Assembly (NCBI RefSeq): GCF_949628265.1
Contig: NC_088786.1
Coordinates: forward strand, 42,243,681 to 42,307,680
Direction of reading: 5' to 3'
Origin: Cloeon dipterum
Lineage: Eukaryota; Arthropoda; Insecta; Ephemeroptera; Baetidae
Length of the DNA stretch: 64,000 nucleotides
A program made the translations under genes and the position numbers. Below, in pieces: positions 10,797 to 21,300 of the stretch. Below the pieces are notes generated by a model, which saw only the letters and a list, made by a program, of their open reading frames with translations, did no database searches and had not been told where the DNA came from. Within the stretch, counting starts at the first letter, position 1. Each line of letters opens with the position of its first letter.

Positions 10797-11110
10797 ATTA
10801 TTAGGTCGGCACGCCCCTTTTTTGACGCTTCTGATTGGCCGCTGGACTGTCTCCTGATTTGCCGCCATTATTTCGACGCCATTTTGAATTCTGACAGGCG
10901 GGAACCAAACACAGATCGCAACCTGGACCCCGGTGAGAATTACGACTGCGCAGAAGGTTTTAATTTGGGTCACGCATGCGCAGTGATAAGTTTTAGCTTC
11001 CCTGTGAGATTTAAAAGTGATTTGAACAGTAATATGCGCACAAGATTACTGCGCAGCTTCAAAATCGGTGAATATTTAAACAACTTTAAATTTTGACGCC
11101 ATTCTGACCG
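10797..11110. repeat. Dispersed repeat upstream of the lectin gene
   Basis: The block beginning near 10803 (GGCACGCC, TTTTTTGACGC, CTGATTGG, CATTATTTCGACGCCAT) is closely matched at about 43332-43400. Within it, a GACGCCATT..TGAC..G(C/T)GGGAA segment is repeated at about 10879-10925 and 11092-11130. It also carries GCGCATGCGCAG at about 10975. This is probably a dispersed non-coding element; its ends are not defined. Confidence 0.55.
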
Positions 11111-11762
11111 GTGGGAAACAGCACAAATCTTAAACCGCTCCCCGGGGATTTTAAAATAAAAGCAAATCATTTTGTTCCAGATTAGAAAGGCATGGATTAA
11201 TTAGACCGTGAAGAAATGCTCTCATTTTCCCGTTTGTAATGCAATCAGCTGCTTTTACTACTGAATTAAATGTTTAATCGCTTGAAATGTCAGAGTTCGA
11301 GCAGTTGATGTCGATGCTTGGGGAGCAAAAAGGCAGTGACACACGCCAAGGCCGAGTTGTTTGAATTTGAGAACGTCATACATGCTGATTATAAATTACG
11401 TAAAATACAACTTTGTACATGTCGACCAAGCGAATTCTTTCCTCAATATTTTTTACTCGAAAATTTGAATCGAAAGAAAACATTTTGCACAGCGGGGAGA
11501 AATAATAACTTTATCGATTTCTTTTCTCGTCTTTTTTATCTTAATTTAATTATTGCGTAACAAGTTTTAATTTTAAAAGCCCTAAAAGTATATAATTTTG
11601 CATATTTGTATTTTTTGCTACAAATATTATCATAATTAACGCATTATTTAACTGTGACGAAATGCAAGTAGGTCATGAATTCCGATAACTCAGCGATCCG
11701 AGTTACGTGCGGGTAAACATCGCGAGTCCGAAAGTTCAACGTTTTCTTCTCGGCTCACCTCT

Positions 11763-11833
11763 CTCTATATAAACAAACCTCAACTGCTTTTAGCTGCAGT
11801 CGCATCATAATCCGACGTCTATTCCGGTTCTCA
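11763..11833 (+). promoter_or_regulatory. Core promoter and 5' UTR exon of the first lectin gene
   Basis: A TATA box (CTATATAAAC) near 11766 is followed about 30 nt downstream by GCAGTCG, an insect-like initiator (about 11794). A short non-coding exon ends in CTCAG at about 11833 with donor GTCAGT. The next exon begins at 11891, four bases before the ATG. Confidence 0.65.
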
Positions 11834-11894
11834 GGTCAGTAATATATATTTTTCGAAACAAACTATTTAACTGATGTATTTTTTTTTTAGCAAA

Positions 11895-13127
11895 ATGGCA
11901 CGGACGCTGCTTTTGATAATTTCAATCGCTTTATTTTCCGCAACTGCGAATGCGTTTTTGCCGAAGCTCTTCACCCCCGCGTAAGTGGAAATATATGGAG
12001 ACTCTCAATTAATAAAATTCAAAATTCCGATAGAATTTCCAAAGACCTTGGAGGGAACCAAAAATGGGATGAAAAAAATAATGAACTGACTAACCAAACA
12101 GAAACGGTGGTATATTAATTGTTTTAACTTAATTTGCAATTTTTAAAATTTAAAATATTTTTAATAGGATGCCGAGAGTGAATTGAAATGCCCAGTGGAT
12201 GATAATGAGCGTAAAGAAATTAAAGAAATGGTGAGAAGTCAGTGTTTAAAATTACCTTCCTGTGATTTTTATTTTATTTTCAGTTTAACACCTTGCTGAC
12301 TGAAATAGGAGACCTGAAAAAAGAGGTTGCTGACCTGCGAAACGACCTCCAAGGTTCAAGACTGGATAATTCCTCGTGAGTTTTTTCTATAGAAAAAATT
12401 TATTAAGTTGAAAATTAAAAATCAGGAATTGGGAGAACTCCAACTCTTCTGCCGTGGAAGATGAAAACTCTCTCTTGACCTCTCCTACGGTAAAACAAAT
12501 AATTTTACTCACGAACTTCAATTAAAATTTTTTTGACAGCTGCCCCGAGAAACCCGCTGTGAACCAAATCGTAAGGGTTTTAATTATTTACGATTTTCCC
12601 TCATTATTAAAAATTATTCACTTTAGGTCTGTCCACGTCTACCTTGGAGAACGGAAAAAAGTACTTCTTCTCCGAAGGAAAAGTGAATATAATTTAATTT
12701 ATATTTTTCTCGTATTAAAATTTTTCCAGATGGACTGGTACAAAGCAAAAGTGCTCTGTGAAAGCAACAAAATGCACCTAGCATCTCCGAAAACTGAAGC
12801 AGAAAACTCTGCTATTTATGAACATTTGAAGAGCCTAAAAAGTCAGACATAATTCACCAACCCTTTAAAATTATTTATTCCTCTTAAATAGTTTTCGATT
12901 CGCTGTGGTTGTCGGCGTCGGACGTGGGACGCATGGGACAGGGTTTCGTCTGGCACGACGGAGAAGAATTGGCCAAGGACAGTCCGTTGTGGGACACTGA
13001 CAGCCCCTACAGCATGGGCGCAGATTTTGGAGAGGAATTCTGCGTGACCACCGGAAGAAAACTCAGGGAGCAGATGTGCGTCGACGAAAAGTTCTTTGTC
13101 TGCGAATTGCCCGCCGAATGCTATTGA
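11895..13127 (+). CDS. Secreted C-type lectin (lectin A)
   Basis: Nine exons: 11895-11980, 12034-12106, 12168-12230, 12284-12375, 12426-12489, 12540-12570, 12627-12682, 12730-12841, 12892-13127. The frame is consistent for 270 residues. The signal peptide is MARTLLLIISIALFSATANA. A short heptad-like helix follows (LLTEIGDLKKEVADLRNDLQ), likely an oligomerisation stalk. The C-terminal CTLD starts near the Cys of ETRCEPN and shows DWYKAKVLCESNKMHLASP, DSLWLSASDVGRMG, FVWHDGEEL, EFCV, EQMCV and FFVCELP. I see neither an EPN/QPD motif nor WND, so classical mannose or galactose binding is unlikely. Such lectins often act in insect immunity or haemolymph, but the ligand is unknown. AATAAA lies at 13151-13156. 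Lectin B downstream is its paralogue with matching introns. Confidence 0.92.
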
Positions 13128-13159
13128 TCGACTCTAATTGTTAGTTGGACAATAAATAT

Positions 13160-13890
13160 TCACTTGGAAATATTATTCGTTGCTTTTTATTATTTCGTAC
13201 TGCAAAATATTGATTAAAACTTATCAAAAAGAGAAATGGAAAGGGTTTGATTAGATGAATGCGCTCAGCGGTCACTTCCTAGAATTTTTTAATCAACTCT
13301 CTGGTCTTGATTTTATCTAAAAACACGGCTCAAATATTATTTGCTTTGCGACTGCAGCCGGATAAAGTATTTATGACACTTTTATAATCGATCGAGTGAA
13401 GCAGCAGAATTCTGTCAACATTTTGAGAATATCGTAATAACCATTAATTTGGGAATTGATTAGCACCACCAAAATTATAGTGATTTATGTAGCGATTTTA
13501 TCAATTAAATATCTTATTCTGAAACAAAAATACATGCAATTTTTATTTTCACAAATTCCTCGAACACGCTAAAAAGATTTTTATCTTTTCTATACATCAA
13601 CTTGAACCCGTCATTGAGGTCAATGAATTGATTAATATGTTTGCTGATAAATATAGTAGGTCGTTTTGATAATCAAAGACAGAGTTGAAGGTTCAAGGTT
13701 CTATAAAATGATAATATTTACTCCAGTTTCAAAACAATTATCATGACGACTGCCCATTTATTTAATTCTTCCGTCGTTTTCTTTATAAACCACTTTCTCT
13801 CCACTGTCTTTCTCATTTGTGCTCCTACCAGATTGGAATCACTTTCATCGAACTTCTGAAAATTAACATTTCTCGACTCGGGGTTGAAAG
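13160..13890. other. Spacer between the two lectin genes
   Basis: AT-rich, with no coding exon seen. It should contain the promoter of lectin B. The sequence before the ATG at 13891 lacks the clear TATA box and 5' intron of lectin A. Confidence 0.4.
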
Positions 13891-16800
13891 ATGGAATTGG
13901 CTCTGCCGCTATTTTGTCTCTCCCTGATTTTGCTAGTGCAAACGTGAGTATAGATCAATCAGAAAAATTCATAAACAAATAATTTCATATTTTTTATTCA
14001 GAGCAAAGAGCAACATTTTCAATACAATAGGAGGAGATGAGAGATTCTTTGAGCAGGCCAGAAGTTCGGTCAAAGAGACGGAAAAGGTTGAGGAGGAAGT
14101 GAAATGCCCGGTTGATGACGGGCGAATGGAAACGAAAGAAATGGTTATTACATCTGATTTCGATTTTAACACATATTTTATATTCATTCAGTTTGATGTA
14201 TAGTTAACCACTTTGATAGCCGAAATTAGAGATCTCGAAAACGACGTTGCTGATCTGAGAAAGGACCTTCACGAAATTAAGGAGAACAATTCAAGGTATT
14301 TTTTTGTTTGTTTAAAATTTCTAAATTGATAAAAAATACTAGGATTCCAGAAATTGGAAAATCTACCCGTTCAGAAGAAAGAAACGATACCCTGATCACT
14401 CCTCCACAGGTCAAACAACCAGAAAATGTGAAAAAGTATTCTCATATTTAATATTTCAGGTACCTGAGGGAAATCTGTGCGGACAAAACCGTAATTTCTC
14501 TTTTATTAATAAATAAAATAATTTAGTTATGGCGTAAATTTCAGAACTAAACGTGACAACCCTGAAAAATGGAAAGAAGTATCATTTCTCCAGACGACAG
14601 GCGAGTTCTTTATATTTTTAAATCTTTAAAGACTAAAAAAAAAATGATCTCTAGGTCGACTGGTACACAGCAAAAGAAATCTGCGAAAATAACACAATGC
14701 ATTTGGCCTCCCCGAAAACCATGGAAGAATTTAAAACTCTTCGGGACCATTTGATGGACAAAGAAAGTAAAATTAAAATGATCAATTTCCAGACCCAACC
14801 TAAAACAAATAAAATTTCAGTCTTTGATTCGAAGTGGCTCTCAGGGTCGGACGTGGGCCGGATGGGAAAGGGTTTCGTGTGGCGCCCTGCAAGAAAAAAA
14901 ATATCACTGTGACGTCATATTGATGTCACATGATATCACCCGGGTGACGTCATATTGACGTCACTTAATGTCCGTCATAATTGGATCATATTGATATCAT
15001 TATGATATCACGACCAAAAAATTTTCCCCAAATTCTATTATTTTAATAGCATTTTCAAAACTGACAGTTTTTGGATCCGTATTCCGAGCTCCAACCTGGA
15101 GTGACGTCAATATGACGTCATATTGACGTCACTTGAGGTGATATCTTGACCAAAAAATTTTCCCCAGAAAATTCTCTTTAAATCATTTTAATAGCATTTT
15201 CAACCTCAAGTTTTAAAAATGCAATAAAAATAATTTTCTGGGAAAAATTTTTTGGTCGTGATATCATAATGATGTCATTATGATCCCATTGTGACGGACA
15301 TTAAGTGACGTCAATTTGACGTCACCCTGGTGATATCAATATGACATCACAGTTATATTTTTTCCTGGAAAATTCAATTAATTTTTTGATTAGGAACGAA
15401 GAACACACATATGAATTATATTTTATTGTCACATACATCGCATACAATATAATTCTGAGTGTAAGGAATCTCCACCGTTAAGAGCATCAGCGGAAAAAGT
15501 AGCCCCGTCACGCTTATCACTTTTATTTTAATAATCTTAATCTCCCAGCCATCGCAAATTATTTGCGTTTCCAACCAATCGAAAACATGGAGTTTTTTCC
15601 ATTTTATAAAATAAAAATATTTACTGATTTCCTTATTCAAGCATTAAATTTTCCATCCCTGCAATGACGTCACTGTGACATCACTTTGATATCACTCGCG
15701 TCACAATTGCACTTAAGTGCAAGAAAAATGATGTCAGTGACGTGAAAATGACGAAAAATTTTGTATTTCCAAAAGGCTTTAAATTTTTATTTTGAACCAC
15801 TAAAAACAAGTTTTGTTGGTTTTCCATTGAATTTTGAGCAAATTTGGAAAATTTCCCATTCCTTCAATGACGTCACTGAGACATCACTGTGATATCACTC
15901 ACGTCACGATTGCACTTCCGAAGAGACGAGGAATGAAAATGATGTCAAAATGATATCCTATTGACATACCCACGGTGACCAAACGTTTTAATATTTTTTC
16001 GTTGATATACCAAAGAAATCAATATAATATCTCTAAAATTTTCCAATTTTGGAAAAATTCAAAAAATTTAAAAATTAAAAAAAAAATTTTGTCATTTTTT
16101 CATACTTTTTTAAATTATTATTGCAAATGGGGCCTACAATTCAGGTGTGCCGGGTCACGATTCGATGTGATGTCAAAGTGACGTCAAAGTGATATCAATA
16201 TGACATCAATATGATATCAATATGACATGCTCAGCGTGATGATTTTTTGAAATTCTGAGGATGCGCGTGATATCAATGTGACATCAATGTGATGTCCCAA
16301 AAGAATTTGAAACAAAAAAATTATGAAATTAATTAATTAATTTAAATGTTAATGATCAGCAAAGATTTCAAATTTTTTTGTTTCAAATTCTTTTGGGACA
16401 TCACATTGATGTCACATTGATATCACGCGCATCCCCAGAATTTCAAAAAATCATCACGCTGAGCATGTCATATTGATATCACTTTGACGTCACTTTGACG
16501 TCACTTTGACGTCACTTTGACATCACTTTGACATCACATCGAATCGTGACCCGGCACACCTGAATTGTAGGCCCCATTTGCAATAATATAATTTAAAAAA
16601 GTATGAAAAAATGACATTTTTTTTTAAATTTTTTAAATTTTTTCCAAAATTGGAAAATTTTAGAGATATTATATTGATTTCTTTGGTATATCAACGGAAA
16701 AATATTAAAACGTTTGGTCACCGTGGGTATGTCAATATGATATCATTTTGACATCATTTTCATTCCTCGTCTCTTCGGGAGTGCAACCGTGACGTGAGTG

Positions 16801-17163
16801 ATATCACAGTGATGTCTCAGTGACGTCATTGAAGGAATGTGAAAATTTTCCAAATTTGCTCAAAATTCAATGGAAAACCAACAAAACTTGTTTTTAGTTG
16901 TTCAAAATCAAAATTTAAAGCCTATTGAAAATACAAAATTTTTCGTCATTTTCACGTCACTGACATCATTTTTCTTGCAGGGGCACGACGGAGAAGAATT
17001 GCCGGCAGAGAGTCCGCTGTGGGGCGACGGACCTTACAGTTACGGCGCCCATTTCGGAGAAGAATTCTGCGTTCACACTGGAATTACTCTGCTGGGCGAG
17101 CAAATGTGCGTCGATCGATTGTACTTCGTGTGCGAAGTGCCTGCGCATTCAGACTGCTACTAA
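13891..17163 (+). CDS. Secreted C-type lectin (lectin B) interrupted by a foldback transposon
   Basis: This is the paralogue of lectin A. Exons: 13891-13943, 14002-14143, 14204-14295, 14343-14409, 14460-14490, 14545-14600, 14655-14766, 14821-14888, 16981-17163. It has a signal peptide (MELALPLFCLSLILLVQ), a helix (LIAEIRDLENDVADLRKDL) and a CTLD (DWYTAKEICENNTMHLASP, SGSDVGRMGKGFVW). The last CTLD exon, unbroken in lectin A, is split by a 2.1-kb element exactly between FVW and HDGEE. If the element is removed from a GC donor (CCT|GCAAGA, 14889) to the CAG acceptor at 16980, the frame is kept. The result is 267 residues with Arg-Pro-Gly added. Unspliced, the frame ends at 14912 after nine foreign residues. 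Intron 14601-14654 also has a GC donor (CAG|GCGAGT). Poly(A) signal 17171-17176. Function as for lectin A; expression of the intact form is inferred. Confidence 0.82.
14885..16983. mobile_element. Composite foldback transposon inside the lectin B CTLD exon
   Basis: The insertion is about 2.1 kb, bounded by CCTGCAAGAAAAA on the left and its complement TTTTTCTTGCAGG on the right. It is absent from the same codons in lectin A. It contains two foldbacks. One, about 14885-15375, has arms of about 240 bp. The other, about 15719-16980, has arms of about 610 bp centred near 16350. Between them lies 300 bp of unrelated AT-rich DNA. The arms are studded with palindromic octamers of the form TGAYRTCA. 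No transposase frame was seen, so it is non-autonomous. The target duplication is at most a few bases and ambiguous. Confidence 0.85.
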
Positions 17164-17179
17164 TTTTACAAATAAACGA

Positions 17180-18323
17180 TACATTTTCAGCTAATGAAGT
17201 TTTAATCAAAAGCTTTTATTGGGAGAATGCAAGAAGTATGCGGCTGTAGAAGCATTTGTGCAGCGCAGGTTGCATGCAACAAACTTTTTAAGGCGTTCAT
17301 GATTAATAACAAAAATTATTATTCTTATTTTATAAATATTTTTCGCATTCCCTAAATCAAAAACAAGCGAAGCAATTTTTAAATAATTTTAAAGGGGTTG
17401 GTTTTATTTAAAATCCGATGTTTTTGGCCAAAAATGTCCATCCGAACACAAAAACCGCAAAAAGAAAAGGTTCTGAAGGGACGAGATGATGTTTTATGAA
17501 ATCCAGAGAGTGTTCTTAAAAGTCTGGAACTTCCCTTGCTTTTAATTAATTCTTAAATGGAAGGAATTTGTTTCGAGTCTGGAATGATTGTGAGTTGAAT
17601 AGATTCGGCAGGTTTTAAATTCGTAACATCAAGTTTGACTGGAGACGGAAAGAATAATTGCAAGAAAAAGTTTCATGGCCTCTATAAATAAATAAAACAT
17701 AAGCAGTTCAGTTGATAAATTAGAAATATTTACGCCTTGCCAAAGAATGGAAAAACTTTGAAAGCACGTATTAATCAGCAGCTGACATGAATTTCGTGGA
17801 TGAAGTTTTCGTTTTTTTTTGAGCATGCGTTAAAGATCCTGGAAGGTATGTGTTGGTTAATCTAATATGGAAAATTTGTGCCTCGTCCTATTATATAAAA
17901 TTGAATTATTCTATTAATCAGCAAACGAGATTATTAAAACGGCTTGCGGACTGTTATGTTTATGACTTTTTAATTTAAAGTTTCGAAAATAGCCGTTAGT
18001 ACATACTTATGACGTAAAGGAAATGACCGCACGATTACCTTATGATTATTTTAAAAGTATTTTTTAATAATATTACACGACTAAATGCGTCATTGTTTTT
18101 TTAATAAAACACCAAATGCGTAAAAGCCGTAAACAAACACTAAATTAGTTGCGGCGAATCATTTTAAAAGACGTCAATCGTCACTATTTGTAGTTCTGGT
18201 TTTCCGATTAGTGTATCAGTCCATTTGAATTCTTCAACACTAGCGGGCCGTTTTCCAGACAAAGGTGAGCTGCATTTGTTCGTAAAAACCCTGAGATGTT
18301 GAATTTACAATTTGAATTTATAG
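17180..18323. other. Spacer between lectin B and the ABCA gene
   Basis: AT-rich, with no coding exon seen. The 3' end includes a 5' UTR intron of the ABCA gene: donor GTGAGC after ACAAAG at about 18264, acceptor TATAG just before the ATG at 18324. Confidence 0.45.
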
Positions 18324-21300
18324 ATGCGTCAGTTGGGCGTCTTGTTTTGGAAGAACAGCATCCTGGTGCGGCGTCGGAAGTGGTTCGTCACTCTGCTGGA
18401 ATTCGCCCTGCCTCTCCTCCTTTTCACAGTCTACGCTGTTTTCTTTGCAAAAGATGATCTTCCGTCTAATAACGACGGCGAAACGAACAAGCCCTTTTAT
18501 TTCAAGCCTCTTGTCCCATCAGCTTTGGTCAAACTTCTATTTGACAGGGATGTCTTCTACGCACCGAGAAACAATTTCACAGACACTTTGGTCTCCAGAG
18601 CAAGCAATTATGGAAAATTCCATGGTAGGATTTTGCGCACTAAATATCGCTCATTCAGTTTATAATGATTGATACAAACTTTTAGGCATTAAAGGGTTTG
18701 ACACTGAGGAAGAATTACTGATGTTCAACAAGACAGAACAGATCGTTGGCTTGATCTTTGAGGGAGATGCTGCCTCGTCTGTGAACGGCCAGGTGCCGAA
18801 GAAACTCGACTATAAGATCAGAATTAGGCAAAATTTTGAAACAGATACACAAATTAATATCCGATCGAAATGTCCAGGATATTTTGAACTAGGTAAGCGT
18901 ATTTTTAAATTTATTATTGTTATATGAAAAAACATGCTTTCTGAGTGGACTCATAATTTTAGTTCAAAATCCATACGTATCGACTGGCTTCCTTGGAGTC
19001 CAAATGGTCACTAACAAAGCATTCATTGAGCTCGCCCAATCCCAAGAAGAGCAGAAACCACCTGAAAACATCCACGACCAGATTCTTCTTCAAAATATGC
19101 CTTGCCCGCCATATTCATACGACCAAAATCCTATCAACATATTTCCCTATCTTTGCATGTTTAGTTTCTTGATCCTATGTGTCACTGTAACCAAACGAAT
19201 TGTCGAGGAGAAACAAACTGGCGCTAAGGTTTTCACAATTCATTAATTACAAAATATGGGAAATAAATCCTAATTGTCTTAAGGAACTCATGATGCTGAT
19301 GGGCATGGAAAAGTGGACTTTCTGGGTTGGCTGGTTCATCGACGCTCTGCTCGTCAAAGCCTTGACCATCGCCTTCATCGTTTATATTCTGAAAACTACA
19401 ATTAACGAACATGTCATTTTGACCGAGACGAGTCCATCTCTTTTGTTCGTCATGTTTTTCATTTATTGTGCCAGCGCCATTGTCTTCCTCTTCGCCCTCA
19501 GCACATTCTTCTCTGGCCGTAAGTATTTTCTTCCATTTAGAACGAGATATGAATTAAAAATTAATATTTTCAGCCGTCTTCGCAATGATTGTGAGTCTGT
19601 TGGTCTGGATGCTGCCGTTTGCCATCTCTTCTGAAAAATACTTAAACTCTGGATTCTTCACCAAGTGTCTCTACATGCTGTTTCCTAATATGGGCCTTTT
19701 CTTCAGCTTTGATTCGGTTATTAAACTCGAGGAAAGGGGTATATTTTCCTGTATTAATAATCCAACGATTGTAAACTTGTCCACATAGGCGTTGGTGCCC
19801 AGTGGAGCAACTTTTACACGTCTCAATCAGCACAAGACGTGTCTATTTTACAAGTGTTTATCATGTATCTAATTGACATCGTCCTCTACTCCATCATTAC
19901 CTGGTACGTCAGCGAAGTGAATCCTGGCGAGTACGGCTACAAACAGCCGTATCTGTTCTTTGCCACAAAGTCGTACTGGTTTGGAGGAACAAATAAATCA
20001 GAATTCAGTAAGTAACACAAAATTAACAAAAATAAATTTAACGAAGGTTTTACGTTTAGTCGAAGACCCTGACATCCTGAGTAAAGAGAACTACGAACGG
20101 CCCCTGACGAATAACATGGCTGATGACAGGATTGGAATCTCCGTCAGGAACCTGACAAAATCATATCCTGGCAAACTGGGCGGTCCACCTGTCAAGGCGG
20201 TGCGTGGCGTCTCGCTGGACATCTACAAGGGCGAAATCACGGCCCTTCTCGGTCACAACGGCGCTGGAAAAACGACCACGATGTCCATTCTAACTGGAAT
20301 GATTTCTCCTTCCGATGGCTTGGTGAAGGTTTTGGGACTCGATCTGAATAACAACCTCCCGCTTTTGAGAAAGTCCATTGGGCTGTGTCCGCAGCACAAC
20401 TTGCTCTTTGGAGAGCTCACAGTTAAACAACACCTCGTCTTCTTCGCCGTGGTAATAAATACAGGACCACTATGTGCATTTTGGATAGGAATTTAATTTT
20501 TAAAAAAGTTGAAAGGAAAATCAATGAAGGACGCAGAGATAGAAGCCAAAGAACTTTTGCGCACTTTTCGTTTGGATTCTAAGATGGACGCGTTGGTGTC
20601 CGAGCTGTCTGGGGGCATGAAGAGGAAACTGCAGTTGGCTATAGCCCTCGTCGGAGGATCAAAGGTACAACTTTATTATTTTGGCATGAAGATATATTTC
20701 AATCCATAAACTGCAGGTTGCGATATTGGACGAGCCCACTTCCGGCCTTGATCCTGAAGCAAGGCGAGAGATCTGGGACATTCTGCTGGTATTAACTTTA
20801 CCTTTTAATACAATCCCTCCTAAAAAAATATTAACAGAGTTTCAGGGAAAACAAAACCATACTGTTGAGCACGCATTTTATGGAGGAAGCAGACGTGTTG
20901 GGTGACACAATAGCGATTATGTCGCATGGAAGGATGGACTGTTGCGGCTCGACCATGTACTTGAAGAGACTCTTTGGTAACCCACCTTAAAAAACCTTAC
21001 ATTCGGTCTAAATAAAAAAATGTTTAAAAGGTGCTGGATATCGCCTGAACCTATTGACAACGAATAACTGCGACCAAAACTCGCTGCAGAACGCAGTCAA
21101 AAATGTTCTTCCGGAAGCAATAGTTGAAAAGTCTTCGCAAGATACGACAGACTCGGCAAATAGAGGTCCTATCACATTCACCCTGCCAACGGAAAAGGTG
21201 GACCAATTCCCTAGGCTATTTGAAGTACTTGAAACTTTAAAAGACGATCTTGGAATTTCTAGTATTGGAGTCTCTATCACAACCATGGAAGAAGTGTTTT

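Noticed and set aside
14201..14203. TAG as proof that lectin B is dead
   Set aside because: An AG acceptor ending at this very TAG gives an exon matching lectin A codon for codon.
15660..16980. CRISPR-like or satellite array in the octamer-rich region
   Set aside because: Repeats are short palindromes with variable spacing inside a hairpin, not regular repeat-spacer units, and the setting is a eukaryotic gene.
14885..16983. A defined target-site duplication for the insertion
   Set aside because: Comparing with lectin A, C, GC or GGC could each be duplicated depending on where the GGGG run is cut, so no length can be claimed.
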